Positions 7,696 to 16,546 of a DNA stretch of 64,000 nt are shown here, piece by piece (within the stretch, counting starts at the first letter, position 1; each line of letters opens with the position of its first letter). The position numbers were made by a program, and so were the translations under genes. The notes under the pieces were generated by a model. The model made no database searches, was not told the DNA's origin, and saw only the letters and a program-made list of their open reading frames with translations. Location of the stretch: the NCBI RefSeq assembly GCF_028737215.1, contig NZ_JAQZAM010000007.1, forward strand, positions 124,001-188,000, read 5' to 3'. This DNA comes from Actinomycetospora chibensis. GTDB taxonomy: Bacteria > Actinomycetota > Actinomycetes > Mycobacteriales > Pseudonocardiaceae.

Positions 7696-7785
7696 TCAGT
7701 CGTCCATCTGGGCGACGTACATCGTCACCTCAGGAGCGACCCCGATCTCCTCGAACTGCGGGGCCTCCCACACGTGGAGCTCCAT
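7696..7785 (-). CDS. pqqA: PQQ precursor peptide PqqA (copy 2)
   Basis: 29 aa. It carries the same core PEVTMY followed by VAQMDD, and a leader [15 protein letters not shown] very similar to copy 1. ATG at 7785 is preceded by AGAGGAGG. It sits directly downstream of the PQQ dehydrogenase gene and is followed by its own hairpin, so it should be transcribed with the dehydrogenase. The two copies differ mainly at leader positions 3-5 and the last residues. Both keep the reactive Glu and Tyr. Confidence 0.93.
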   Translation of the reverse strand: MELHVWEAPQFEEIGVAPEVTMYVAQMDD

Positions 7786-7832
7786 CTCGTGACCTCCTCT
7801 CACAGGTCTCGCGATCCCGCCGGAGCGGAAAA

Positions 7833-9521
7833 CTAGTTCTCGGGCAGGGCGAAGACGAACAGGGCGTCGCCCGCCGCCGCGCCGAGCAGGCCGGGCAGGA
7901 AGCCCTCGACCCAGCCGCCCCAGCCCGTGGGCACCGCGATGTACTGCCGGCCGTCGATGCTGTACGACATCGGGCTGCTGTGGTGCCCGCTGCCGCACTG
8001 GAACGACCAGAGCTTCTCGCCGGTCTGCTCGTCGAGGGCGACGAACTCGCCGGTCGGCGTGCCCTGGAAGACCAGACCACCGGCGGTGGTCAGCGTCGAG
8101 GCGCACATCGGGTACTCGTTGCGCCAGCGCCACTTCTCCTCGCCCGTGAGCGGGTCGATGGCGGCCACGAATCCGTAGTGGTCGTCGAGGTCGACGGCCA
8201 CGCCGGCACCCCAGTAGGGGATGCTCTCCTTGAATTCGCGGCGACGGCGGGTGGCCGTCGCGCCGACTTCCTGCACCGGCACGTAGATCAGCCCCGTGTT
8301 GGGGCTGTACGCCATGTGCGTCCATTCCTTGCCGCCGGCCGGGCCCGGCCAGAAGTGCACCGGGACACCTTCCTCGTCCGGGTACACCTTCGGCGTGACC
8401 TTGCCGTCGGGGCTGATGTCGCCCCAGGTGATGCGGTCGACGAACGGGAACACGCGGACGAGCTCGCCGTTCGTGCGGTCGAGGACGAAGAAGTAGCCGT
8501 TCTTGTCCGCGTGGGCGAGCAGCTTGCGCCCGTCCGGAGCGTCGAAGAGGAGGTTCTCCATCGTCGAGTCGTAGTCCCACAGGTCGTGGGGCGTGAACTG
8601 GTAGTGCCAGCGAATCTCGCCGGTGTTCACGTCGATGGCGACCGTCGAGTCGGTGTAGAGGTTGTCGCCCTCGCGCACACCGCCGTCGAAGTCGGGCGCC
8701 GGGTTGCCCGTCCCCTGGAACAGGAGCTCGAGCTCCGGGTCGTAGGAGGGGGTGATCCAGCAGTTCGCGCCGCCGCGCTGCCAGGCCTCGCCGTCGTCCG
8801 GCCAGGTCTCCGAGCCGGGCTCGCCCGGCTTCGGCACCGTGTAGCAGCGCCACTGGCGCTCGCCGGTCTGGGCGTCGAACGCGTCCAGGTGGCCGCGGAC
8901 ACCGAACTCGCCGCCTGCGCTGCCGACGATGACCTTGTCCTTGACGATCAGCGGGGCCACCGAGCCGGACTCACCCGCGCGCACGTCGCCGTTGGTGACG
9001 TCCCAGACCAGGTCGCCGGTCTCCGCGTCGAGCGCGATGAGGTGGGCGTTGAGGGTGTACATATACACCTTGCCGTGGCCCACCGCGACGCCCCGGTTGA
9101 CGTTGCCGCAGCACAGCGAGACGTCGTACGGGGAGGCGTGCTTGTAGCGCCACAGCTCCTCGCCGGTCTTGCCGTCGATCGCCCAGACCTTGCCCTCCGG
9201 GCCCGAGACGAACATGACGCCGTCCACCACGAGCGGGGACGCCTCGAACGAGTACGTCGAGGAGCCGGAGTGCAGACCCGTCGAGCCGGCCTGGAACACC
9301 CACGCGGGGCTCAGGCGCTTGACGGTGTCCTTGTTGATCTGGTCGAGCCGGCTGTGCCGCTGGGCGTCGTAGGTGCCGTAGTAGGTGATCCAGTTGTGCG
9401 GCTCCGAGGCCGCGTTCTGGATGCGCTCGTAGTCGACGTTGCTGACCTGCGGGGCCTGTCCCTTGACGGCGCTCAGGGTCTTGTGGGGGACGGCCTCGCC
9501 GGCGTCCACGTAGTCAGTCAT
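7833..9521 (-). CDS. PQQ-dependent alcohol dehydrogenase (eight-bladed propeller), no signal peptide
   Basis: 562 aa. Repeated Trp-docking motifs (LDAETGDLVW, FDAQTGERQW, IDPLTGEEKWRW, LDEQTGEKLW) define the propeller. The vicinal disulfide C137-C138 (SLCCGN) that caps PQQ is present. Predicted metal and catalytic residues are E205, N273 (GTGNPAP) and D297 (AIDVNTG). The residue two after D297 is Asn, not the Asp typical of lanthanide enzymes, so a calcium-type site is likely. AGAGAGG sits upstream of the ATG at 9521, and the first 45 residues are hydrophilic with no Sec or Tat signal, which is odd for this family. No cytochrome c gene or domain is present to take electrons. Substrate probably a primary alcohol; unproven. 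Confidence 0.88.
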   Translation of the reverse strand: MTDYVDAGEAVPHKTLSAVKGQAPQVSNVDYERIQNAASEPHNWITYYGTYDAQRHSRLDQINKDTVKRLSPAWVFQAGSTGLHSGSSTYSFEASPLVVDGVMFVSGPEGKVWAIDGKTGEELWRYKHASPYDVSLCCGNVNRGVAVGHGKVYMYTLNAHLIALDAETGDLVWDVTNGDVRAGESGSVAPLIVKDKVIVGSAGGEFGVRGHLDAFDAQTGERQWRCYTVPKPGEPGSETWPDDGEAWQRGGANCWITPSYDPELELLFQGTGNPAPDFDGGVREGDNLYTDSTVAIDVNTGEIRWHYQFTPHDLWDYDSTMENLLFDAPDGRKLLAHADKNGYFFVLDRTNGELVRVFPFVDRITWGDISPDGKVTPKVYPDEEGVPVHFWPGPAGGKEWTHMAYSPNTGLIYVPVQEVGATATRRRREFKESIPYWGAGVAVDLDDHYGFVAAIDPLTGEEKWRWRNEYPMCASTLTTAGGLVFQGTPTGEFVALDEQTGEKLWSFQCGSGHHSSPMSYSIDGRQYIAVPTGWGGWVEGFLPGLLGAAAGDALFVFALPEN

Positions 9522-9535
9522 TGACGGGTTCCTCT

Positions 9536-10000
9536 CTACGGGCGCGGCTGCGGGGGACGGTCGAGCTTGGCCGAGTCCGGCACCTCGCCACCGAAGACGA
9601 GCGCGGCGGTCAGCCCGCGGCCCTCGTCGTTGCCGGTGGTGGAGCCGTAGTAGTACGTGCCCGGTCCGCCCAGGTTGAGCCGCGCCGTGCCCTTGGAGTG
9701 GTTGACCATCCAGATGATCTTGGGGTCACCGTTGTTGGGCAGCACCGCGCAGTGCGTGTTCTTGTCGTCGTTGATCAGCGTGAGCTCGATCTCGCCACCG
9801 TGCGGGAAGACGAGGATCGAGGGCTCCCAGACGAGCTGGTCCTCCGGGATGCGGACCGTGGCCCGCATGACCCCGTCCGATCCCTCCTCGGCGTAACCGA
9901 TGCCGCCGGTACCGAGCAGTCGGCCCAGGGCCGTCCTGTTCTGTCCGTCCAGTCCCGCTGCATGCAGCTCGGACTCGCGATCGCTATCCGTGGCCGTCAT
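9536..10000 (-). CDS. PQQ-associated cupredoxin-like protein (MSMEG_3727-type)
   Basis: 154 aa, first gene of the PQQ operon. ATG at 10000 preceded by GAGGAGGG. The beta-rich half (about 45-140) resembles cupredoxins: VWEPSILVFPHGGEIELTLIN, a ligand-like His83 in THCAVLPNN, and the closing GGPGTYYYGSTTGN. The usual downstream Cys, His and Met copper ligands appear as Ser120, Asn124 and Leu130, so a type 1 copper site is not evident. No signal peptide is visible. Its fixed position next to a PQQ dehydrogenase matches the mycobacterial MSMEG_3726/3727 pair. It may be a structural or electron-transfer partner of the dehydrogenase; the function is unknown. Confidence 0.7.
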   Translation of the reverse strand: MTATDSDRESELHAAGLDGQNRTALGRLLGTGGIGYAEEGSDGVMRATVRIPEDQLVWEPSILVFPHGGEIELTLINDDKNTHCAVLPNNGDPKIIWMVNHSKGTARLNLGGPGTYYYGSTTGNDEGRGLTAALVFGGEVPDSAKLDRPPQPRP

Positions 10001-10744
10001 CGGCCATCCCTCCTCGTCACTAGCGGACTTCCTGCTCGTGGTGGCACGGCCACCACGTGAACCAGCCCGGCCCTTCCGTCGTCGACGGTCACGCGGGCTC
10101 GGGACGACCGGGAGCTGTGTGCTCTCCCGGCCGGACGAGCCGCGTGCCCTCGACCCGGCGGACGGCGGGATCGACGTGCGGGGAGGAGGAGGCCGTGCTG
10201 CCGGAGCTGATGCGCCCCGGCGCGAGCGCGTCCGTGGACGCATGCTCGGGCACTCCCATGTGCTCCTCCTGGCCGTCGCCGTCCCGGGGACACCTCGGAG
10301 ACGGCGTACAGCAGGTGCCGCCACGATCCCGGAGGACCGTCTGGCCGAGGGTCTCGACCGCTGGGCGGCAGGACACGACGTGATCGACGACGAGCGGAGC
10401 CAGTCGGTCGACCAACGGTGTGTGCTGAGCCACAGGTGACCATAGGGATGCGGTCCGTGATCGGCAAGGGTCCGATCGGTCCGTCGGCGCTCTCGATCAC
10501 GGCGATCCGGCCCTTCCGACCGGGCTCGCCAGGGGAAACGACGGCGACCGAGAAATCTCGACGGCGTTCCGACTTCCGGAATCGGGGCCCTGTGGATCAC
10601 GGCTCGTCGCGCCCGCGCAGGGCACCTGTCCAACCCGCCAGTTTCCTCGTCCCGAGGTGTCCCGGGTCACCGCGCGGAGCTATGGTCGCGGCAGGGCGAT
10701 GCCGGCGACGGGGACCGACATGGGGTCCGGCAGGAGGTCGATCG
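10001..10744. other. 744-bp intergenic region upstream of the PQQ operon
   Basis: No convincing gene. Codon-position bias is weak in all frames, and a minus-strand open frame (10089-10433) has no ribosome binding site and loses coding character after about 35 codons. The region contains the divergent promoters of the PQQ operon and the CYTH-like gene. Two inverted repeats are visible: 10037-10057, and an imperfect one around 10108-10131 (CCGGGAGC-TGTGT-GCTCTCCCGG). It may include decayed coding DNA. Confidence 0.5.
10037..10057. promoter_or_regulatory. Inverted repeat just upstream of the PQQ operon
   Basis: CGTGGTGG (10037-10044) and CCACCACG (10050-10057) with a 5-nt spacer, centred about 45 bp upstream of the first gene. 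It could be an operator or a 5'-leader hairpin. It is the most obvious candidate control site for the operon. Confidence 0.4.
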
Positions 10745-11500
10745 GTGGGCAGTTTCGCGGCGGCCGAGGCACTCGCCCAGCTGGACGGCCCGGGGGACGA
10801 CACCGCCAGCGTCGAGATGAAGTCGCTGCTCGTGCCCCCGGCCGGCGCGGCGGCCGAGGCCCTGACGGGACGTCCGTCCCCGACGTGGAGCGTGCGCGAG
10901 TCCTACCTCGTCGACACCCCCTCGCTGGACCTGATCCGCGCCGGCGTCGAGATCCGCCTGCGCCGCCGGGCCCGCGGGCGCTTCGACCTCTGCGTGTCCA
11001 CGCGGCATGGCGGCACCGGGCGGCCCCCGGCGATCCCCCGGGGCGCGCGCGTGGAGTACGACGTCGTGCCGGGGGGCGTGTGGCAGGACATCGAGGTGCG
11101 CCGCGAGATCGATCGCGCCGCGGCCGCCGCGGTGATCGCAGGCTCGGCCGAGTCGCGGCAGTTGCTCTCGCCCGCCCAGAAGACGTGGGCCTGCGGCGGC
11201 GGCAGCGAGACCGTCGACGACGACCTGCTCAAGGAGCTCCTGGTCCACGGCCCGCTGGTGGTGCGGCGGGTCAAGGTCGCGGCGGCCGAGGGGCTGAGCC
11301 GGGCCGACCTCGAGCACTTCCGGTTTCCCAGCGGACGGGAGCTCCTCGAGCTCTCCACCCGGTGCTGCCCGCCGGAGGTGGTCGCCACCGCGGCGGCGTT
11401 CGAGCGGCTGATCGCCGAGCGCGACGTCACCTGCGCGGGGGAGTACGTCCAGAAGACCTCGGTGTGGGCCGACGAGGTCGGCTACCACGCCGGTCGCTGA
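10745..11500 (+). CDS. CYTH-like domain protein
   Basis: 251 aa. The GTG start at 10745 is fixed by AGGAGG seven bases upstream. The order SVEMKSLLVP, then YLVDTPSLDLIRAGVEIRLR, then GRFDLCVSTR, then RVEYDVV and DIEVRREID resembles the beta-barrel of CYTH proteins, which hydrolyse or bind triphosphates (adenylate cyclase CyaB, thiamine triphosphatase, inorganic triphosphatase). The signature E-x-E-x-K is reduced to x-E-M-K, so catalytic activity is uncertain. The C-terminal half (150-250) is alpha/beta with a conserved-looking Cys pair (TRCCPPE). It is divergent from the PQQ operon. The family call is by pattern only. Confidence 0.5.
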   Translation: MGSFAAAEALAQLDGPGDDTASVEMKSLLVPPAGAAAEALTGRPSPTWSVRESYLVDTPSLDLIRAGVEIRLRRRARGRFDLCVSTRHGGTGRPPAIPRGARVEYDVVPGGVWQDIEVRREIDRAAAAAVIAGSAESRQLLSPAQKTWACGGGSETVDDDLLKELLVHGPLVVRRVKVAAAEGLSRADLEHFRFPSGRELLELSTRCCPPEVVATAAAFERLIAERDVTCAGEYVQKTSVWADEVGYHAGR

Positions 11501-11576
11501 CTCTCCCGCGCCCTGACTCTCCCGCGCCCTGACTCTCCTGCGGCCTGACTCTCCTGCGGCCTGACCCTCCGGTGCC
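11497..11576. repeat. Five tandem 16-bp repeats overlapping a stop codon
   Basis: Units of CTGACTCTCC(C/T)GCG(C/G)C: two identical, then two identical variants, then a degenerate fifth. The first unit contains the TGA of the CYTH-like gene. The array fills the space up to the ftsK promoter. No dyad that would make a terminator is seen. Confidence 0.85.
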
Positions 11577-11656
11577 CCGGCCCCGAACGAGCACCGGCCG
11601 GGTGGTGGCGCGTGTGGCTACCGGGGCTCGTGGTGCGCCCGGGATACCGTGACGGC

Positions 11657-14344
11657 ATGGCCGGGCGGACCGAGACACCAGACAAGCGCGCGTCCCGTAG
11701 CCGCCCGTTGACCGGCGGCCGGACGCCCCGCCGCACCGGCGCCGGCCCGCAGACCCCGACCCGGTCGCCCCAGCAGCGCCCGCCGTCGAAGGGTGGGCGG
11801 CGTCCCACCGGCGGGTCGAAGGGCCGGACGACGAAGGGTCGTGCGCCCGTACGACGAGGCGGACCCGGGCCGATCGTGCGCACGCTGCACGGTGGCTGGG
11901 TGCTCACCGCGCGCGGCCTCGGGTCCCTGGTCCGCACCCTGGGACGTGCCCGGGACGTCGACGCCGCCCACCGCCGCGACGGTGTGGCTCTCGGGCTCGT
12001 GGTGCTCGCCGTCCTCACCGCCGCCGGGGTGTGGTGGGGGGCCGGCGGCCCGGTCGGCGCGGGCCTGGACATCGGCCTGCGCACGATCATCGGCGCGGCC
12101 GCCCTGGTCCTGCCCGTCGTCCTGCTGGGCGTCGCGGTCATCCTCCTGCGCACCGACCCGGTGCCCGAGACCCGCCCGCGCAGCGTCGTGGGCGCGCTCC
12201 TGCTGGGCGTCGCCGTGCTCGCCGTCTGGCACCTGGTCACCGGCTCACCCCGTGACCTCGGCGGTCGGCGCGCCGCCGGGGGCGTGATCGGTGCCGTCGT
12301 CGCCGACCCGCTGGCCCGCGGCGTCACCACCTGGATCGCCGGCATCGTGCTCGTGCTCGTCGGGCTCTACGGCCTGCTCGTGCTCACGGGCACCCCCGTC
12401 CGCGAGGTCGGCGAGCGCCTGCGCGCCCTCGTCACCGGCGAGTACCCCGACGACGAGTGGGGTGGTCCCGAGGACGTCGACGTCGACGGGGACGACGGCA
12501 CGGCGCCGACCACGCGGATCCGCCGTCGGCGTCGCGGGGAGGACGCCGCCGAGGACGACCCGGACCCGGACGCCGCCGCGCACCCGGCCCGCCACCGCGA
12601 ACGCACCCCGGGCGCGGTGCCCGACCTCACGACACCTCCCGAGGGTGCTGCGGCGGTCGTCGCCGAGCCCGAGGCCGCCGCCCCCGCGCCGCCCGCGAAG
12701 AAGCGCAGGCCCGCCGCGGCGGCACCCGCCGCCGTGCCCGACGTGACCGCGCCGCCCGAGACCGAGCCCGACCCGCAGGCCGCGGCGTCGTTCAGCTCCC
12801 AGCGCGAGCCCGGCGAGGACGACGACTACCGCCTGCCGCCGCCCGACCTGCTGATCCCCGGCGACCCGCCCAAGGCCCGCAGTGCGGCGAACGACGCGAT
12901 GATCGAGGCGATCACCGGGGTCCTCGAGCAGTTCAAGGTCGACGCGGAGGTCACGGGGTTCACCCGCGGTCCCACCGTCACCCGGTACGAGGTCGAGCTC
13001 GGGCACGGCGTCAAGGTCGAGAAGATCACCGCGCTGCACCGCAACCTGGCCTACGCCGCCGCGACCGACCGGATCCTGCTGCTCGCCCCCATCCCCGGGA
13101 AGTCCGCGGTGGGTATCGAGGTGCCCAACGCCGACCGCGAGATGGTGCGCCTGGCCGACGTCCTGAACTCGCCGACCGCCCGTGCCGAGACCCACCCGAT
13201 GGTCATCGGGCTCGGCAAGGACATCGAGGGCCGGATGGTCACGGCCAACCTGGCGAAGATGCCCCACCTGCTGGTGGCCGGCTCCACCGGGTCCGGCAAG
13301 TCGAGCTTCGTCAACTCGATGCTGGTGTCGCTGCTCACGCGGTCGACGCCGGACGAGGTCCGGATGATCCTCATCGACCCGAAGATGGTCGAGCTGACGC
13401 CCTACGAGGGCATCCCGCACCTGATCACGCCGATCATCACCTCGCCGAAGAAGGCGGCCACCGCGCTGGCCTGGCTGGTCGAGGAGATGGAACAGCGCTA
13501 CACGGACATGCAGGCCAACCGTGTGCGGCACATCGACGACTTCAACCGCAAGGTGCGCTCCGGGGAGATCACCGCGCCGCTCGGCTCCGAGCGCGTCTAC
13601 CGGCCCTACCCGTACATCATGTGCATCGTCGACGAGCTCGCCGACCTCATGATGACCGCCCCGCGCGACGTCGAGGACGCGATCGTCCGGATCACGCAGA
13701 AGGCCCGCGCCGCCGGCATCCACCTGGTGCTCGCGACGCAGCGCCCGTCCGTCGACGTCGTCACCGGCCTGATCAAGACCAACGTGCCGTCGCGCCTGGC
13801 GTTCGCGACGTCGTCGCTGACGGACTCGCGCGTGATCCTCGATCAGCCCGGCGCCGAGAAGCTCATCGGCATGGGCGACGCCCTCTTCCTGCCCATGGGT
13901 GCGGGCAAGACCAACCGCCTGCAGGGCGCGTTCATCGCCGACGACGAGATCAGCGCCGTCGTCGAGCACTGCAAGGAACAGGCCGACCCGGACTACACCG
14001 AGGGCGTCACCACCGAGGCCGCCGGCGAGAAGAAGGAGATCGACGCCGACATCGGCGACGACCTCGAGCTGCTCGTGGCCGCGGCGGAGCTGATCGTCAC
14101 CAGCCAGTTCGGGTCGACCTCGATGCTGCAGCGCAAGCTGCGCGTCGGCTTCGCGAAGGCCGGGCGGCTCATGGACCTGCTCGAGACCCGCGCCGTCGTC
14201 GGACCGTCCGAGGGCTCGAAGGCCCGCGACGTGCTGTTCAAGCCCGACGAGCTGCCCGACCTGCTGGCGTCCCTGCGGGGCGAGCCGGCGCCGTCGGCGG
14301 GCGGGGGCGAGGCCGACACCCGCGTGCCGGACGACGACATCTGA
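11657..14344 (+). CDS. ftsK: DNA translocase FtsK
   Basis: 895 aa. Septum-anchored ATPase that pumps DNA and coordinates chromosome dimer resolution and segregation. A basic, Arg/Pro-rich N-terminus precedes four transmembrane helices (about 115-260). An acidic and Pro/Ala-rich linker (270-390) follows, then the alpha/beta motor with Walker A GSTGSGKS near residue 541 and Walker [14 protein letters not shown] near 655. A winged-helix gamma domain (about 800-875) ends the protein. ATG at 11657 was preferred because TACCGT lies six bases before it, the pattern of a leaderless mRNA. It ends at a hairpin facing argA, the same arrangement as Rv2748c/Rv2747. Confidence 0.96.
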   Translation: MAGRTETPDKRASRSRPLTGGRTPRRTGAGPQTPTRSPQQRPPSKGGRRPTGGSKGRTTKGRAPVRRGGPGPIVRTLHGGWVLTARGLGSLVRTLGRARDVDAAHRRDGVALGLVVLAVLTAAGVWWGAGGPVGAGLDIGLRTIIGAAALVLPVVLLGVAVILLRTDPVPETRPRSVVGALLLGVAVLAVWHLVTGSPRDLGGRRAAGGVIGAVVADPLARGVTTWIAGIVLVLVGLYGLLVLTGTPVREVGERLRALVTGEYPDDEWGGPEDVDVDGDDGTAPTTRIRRRRRGEDAAEDDPDPDAAAHPARHRERTPGAVPDLTTPPEGAAAVVAEPEAAAPAPPAKKRRPAAAAPAAVPDVTAPPETEPDPQAAASFSSQREPGEDDDYRLPPPDLLIPGDPPKARSAANDAMIEAITGVLEQFKVDAEVTGFTRGPTVTRYEVELGHGVKVEKITALHRNLAYAAATDRILLLAPIPGKSAVGIEVPNADREMVRLADVLNSPTARAETHPMVIGLGKDIEGRMVTANLAKMPHLLVAGSTGSGKSSFVNSMLVSLLTRSTPDEVRMILIDPKMVELTPYEGIPHLITPIITSPKKAATALAWLVEEMEQRYTDMQANRVRHIDDFNRKVRSGEITAPLGSERVYRPYPYIMCIVDELADLMMTAPRDVEDAIVRITQKARAAGIHLVLATQRPSVDVVTGLIKTNVPSRLAFATSSLTDSRVILDQPGAEKLIGMGDALFLPMGAGKTNRLQGAFIADDEISAVVEHCKEQADPDYTEGVTTEAAGEKKEIDADIGDDLELLVAAAELIVTSQFGSTSMLQRKLRVGFAKAGRLMDLLETRAVVGPSEGSKARDVLFKPDELPDLLASLRGEPAPSAGGGEADTRVPDDDI

Positions 14345-14378
14345 GGGGCCTCGTCGTCCGCCGCCGCGGACCCGGTCG

Positions 14379-14403
14379 GGACGCTTCGGAAACCGAAGCG
14401 TCC
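14379..14403. terminator. Hairpin between ftsK and argA
   Basis: GGACGCTTCGG and CCGAAGCGTCC form an 11-bp stem with an AAA loop. It lies between two convergent genes and can stop transcription from both sides. Its centre, CTTCGGAAACCGAAG, recurs inverted at 20083-20097. Confidence 0.75.
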
Positions 14404-14442
14404 GCGGGAGAACTCGCGGCGAGCGGCCGATCCCGCGCCGCC

Positions 14443-14964
14443 CTACAGGTCGAGCAGCATCCGGCTGTTGCCGAGGGTGTTCGGCTTGACGTAGGCGAGG
14501 TCGAGGAACTCGGCCACGCCCTCGTCGGCCGAGTGCAGCATCTCGGCGTAGACCTCGGGGGCCACCGGCGAGCCCTCGATCTCGCGGAAGCCGTGCTGCT
14601 GGAAGAAGGGGAGCTCGAAGGTGAGCACGAACAGGCTGCGCAGGCCGAGGGCCCGCGCCTGGGCCACGAGCTCCTCCACGAGCGCGTGGCCGATGCCCGC
14701 GCCCTGCATGCGCGGGTCGACGGCGATGGTGCGGATCTCGGCGAGGTCCTCCCAGAGCACGTGCAGCGCCCCGCAGCCGACGACCTCCCGTCCGCGCACC
14801 GCGACCCGGAACTCCTGGACCGTCTCGTACAGGGTGACCAGGGGCTTGCGCAGCAGGATGTTGTCGTCGGCGAACGAGTCGACCAGGGTCTTGATGCCGC
14901 GGACGTCGGCCGTCCGGGCCCTCCTCAGCAGGACCGGCGCGGCTGTCTCGGGCGAGGGGCTCAC
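14443..14964 (-). CDS. argA: Amino-acid N-acetyltransferase (N-acetylglutamate synthase, Rv2747 type)
   Basis: 173 aa. A stand-alone GNAT domain that acetylates glutamate to start arginine synthesis in actinobacteria lacking the large ArgA. Diagnostic stretches shared with Rv2747 are VGCGALHVLWEDLAEIRT, the acetyl-CoA loop QGAGIG, VLTFELPFFQQHGF and the C-terminal YVKPNTLGNSRMLL. The GTG at 14964 gives the same length as the M. tuberculosis protein; an upstream open extension is not coding. Position beside ftsK and rimO/pgsA supports the assignment. Confidence 0.9.
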   Translation of the reverse strand: MSPSPETAAPVLLRRARTADVRGIKTLVDSFADDNILLRKPLVTLYETVQEFRVAVRGREVVGCGALHVLWEDLAEIRTIAVDPRMQGAGIGHALVEELVAQARALGLRSLFVLTFELPFFQQHGFREIEGSPVAPEVYAEMLHSADEGVAEFLDLAYVKPNTLGNSRMLLDL

Positions 14965-15019
14965 CGGACGCTCACACCGGCGGAGGGTAGGCCAGTCCCC
15001 GGGCCGATAGGCTGGGCAG

Positions 15020-16546
15020 GTGGTCGAGAGCTCCCCCGGTACCGATGAGCGTCCCCCACGGGTCTCGCTCGTGACCCTGGGGTGCGCCCGCAACGACGTC
15101 GACTCCGAGGAGCTGGCCGGTCGGCTGGCCGCGGACGGGTGGGACGTCAGCGCCTCCTCCGACGGAACGGACGGGGACGCGGACGTCGTCGTCGTCAACA
15201 CCTGCACGTTCGTCGAGCAGGCGAAGAAGGACTCGGTCGACGCCGTCCTGGCCGCGGGCGGCGGCAACGCCCGGGTCGTCGCGGTCGGCTGCATGGCGGA
15301 GCGCTACGGCGCCGAGCTCGCCGAGGCGCTGCCCGAGGCGGCCGCGGTGCTCGGGTTCGACCACTACGGCGACCTGCCCTCCCGGCTCGACGACGTCCTC
15401 GCCGGGCGGCCCCTCGCGTCGCACACGCCCAGCGACCGGCGCACGCTGCTGCCGATCAGCCCGGTGAAGCGGCCCGAGGCCGTGCGCGACCAGAGCATCC
15501 CCGGCCACGAGTGGGTGCCGACCGTGCCGCGGCAGCGCCTCGACGACGCCCCCGTGGCCCCGCTCAAGCTCGCCTCGGGGTGCGACCGGCGCTGCAGCTT
15601 CTGCGCGATCCCCTCGTTCCGCGGCGCCTTCGTCTCCCGCGACCCCCGCGACGTCGTCGCCGAGGCCGCCTGGCTGGCCGACCACGGCGTCGCCGAGGTC
15701 CTGCTGGTCAGCGAGAACTCCACGTCCTACGGCAAGGACATCGACGCCCGGGGCGCCGCCGGGGGCGCGCTCGAGCGCCTGCTCGGCGAGCTCGCCGCCG
15801 TGCCCGGGCTGCGGCGCGTGCGCGTGTCGTACCTGCAGCCGGCCGAGGTGCGCCCGCCGCTGCTGTCCGCCATCGCCCGCACGCCCCGGGTGGCGCCCTA
15901 CTTCGACCTCTCGTTCCAGCACGCCAGCGCCGCGGTGCTGCGCCGGATGCGGCGCTTCGGGTCGCGCGAGACGTTCCTCGCGCTCTGCCGTGAGATCCGC
16001 GCGCTCGATCCCGAGGCGGGCATCCGGTCGAACGTCATCGTCGGCTTCCCGGGCGAGACCGAGGACGACCTCGCCGAGCTCGAGGCGTTCCTCTCCGAGG
16101 CCGAGCTCGACGCGGTCGGGGTGTTCGGCTACTCCGACGAGGATGGCACCGAGGCGCTCGGCCTGCCCGACAAGGTCGACCCGACGGAGATCGCCGCGCG
16201 CGTCGAGCGAATCACCCAGCTCGCCGAGCACGTCGCGGAGGACCGGGCCGCGCGTCGGGTCGGCACCACCGTCGAGGTGCTGGTCGAGCGGTACGACGCC
16301 GAGGACGACTGCTGGGTGGGGCGCGCCCCGCACCAGGGCCCGGACGTCGACGGCGAGTGTCGCCTGGAGGGCGATCCCGAGCTGCTCGACGGGCTCGACC
16401 CGGGTGTCGTGGTCCGGGGAACGGTCACCGACGCCGAGGGGATCGACCTGGTGGTCGAGGCGCTGGCCGTCGTGACCGACGGTGCCGGCACCGAGCCCGC
16501 GTCCGACCCCGCCACCGGTGCGCCGGTCGGTGCCGGAGCGTGGTGA
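15020..16546 (+). CDS. rimO: Ribosomal protein S12 methylthiotransferase RimO
   Basis: 508 aa. Radical SAM methylthiotransferase that modifies an aspartate of S12. Domain order: N-terminal UPF0004 domain with its cluster cysteines ([20 protein letters not shown]), the radical SAM core with CDRRCSFC, and a C-terminal TRAM domain (about 410-475). The DVDSEEL motif after the first cysteine separates it from MiaB, which has MNVHDSE at 52.6 kb. TAGGCT ends six bases before the GTG start, a leaderless arrangement. The last about 25 residues are an unconserved Gly/Ala tail. The stop overlaps pgsA. Confidence 0.95.
   Translation: MVESSPGTDERPPRVSLVTLGCARNDVDSEELAGRLAADGWDVSASSDGTDGDADVVVVNTCTFVEQAKKDSVDAVLAAGGGNARVVAVGCMAERYGAELAEALPEAAAVLGFDHYGDLPSRLDDVLAGRPLASHTPSDRRTLLPISPVKRPEAVRDQSIPGHEWVPTVPRQRLDDAPVAPLKLASGCDRRCSFCAIPSFRGAFVSRDPRDVVAEAAWLADHGVAEVLLVSENSTSYGKDIDARGAAGGALERLLGELAAVPGLRRVRVSYLQPAEVRPPLLSAIARTPRVAPYFDLSFQHASAAVLRRMRRFGSRETFLALCREIRALDPEAGIRSNVIVGFPGETEDDLAELEAFLSEAELDAVGVFGYSDEDGTEALGLPDKVDPTEIAARVERITQLAEHVAEDRAARRVGTTVEVLVERYDAEDDCWVGRAPHQGPDVDGECRLEGDPELLDGLDPGVVVRGTVTDAEGIDLVVEALAVVTDGAGTEPASDPATGAPVGAGAW

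Noticed and set aside
7833-9521. Lanthanide-dependent (XoxF/ExaF-type) dehydrogenase
   Set aside because: The residue two after the catalytic Asp is Asn (D-V-N-T-G), not the Asp that marks lanthanide enzymes.
10089-10433. Minus-strand frame of 114 codons in the gap upstream of the PQQ operon
   Set aside because: No ribosome binding site, GTG start only, and protein-like composition is lost after about 35 codons. At most a decayed gene.
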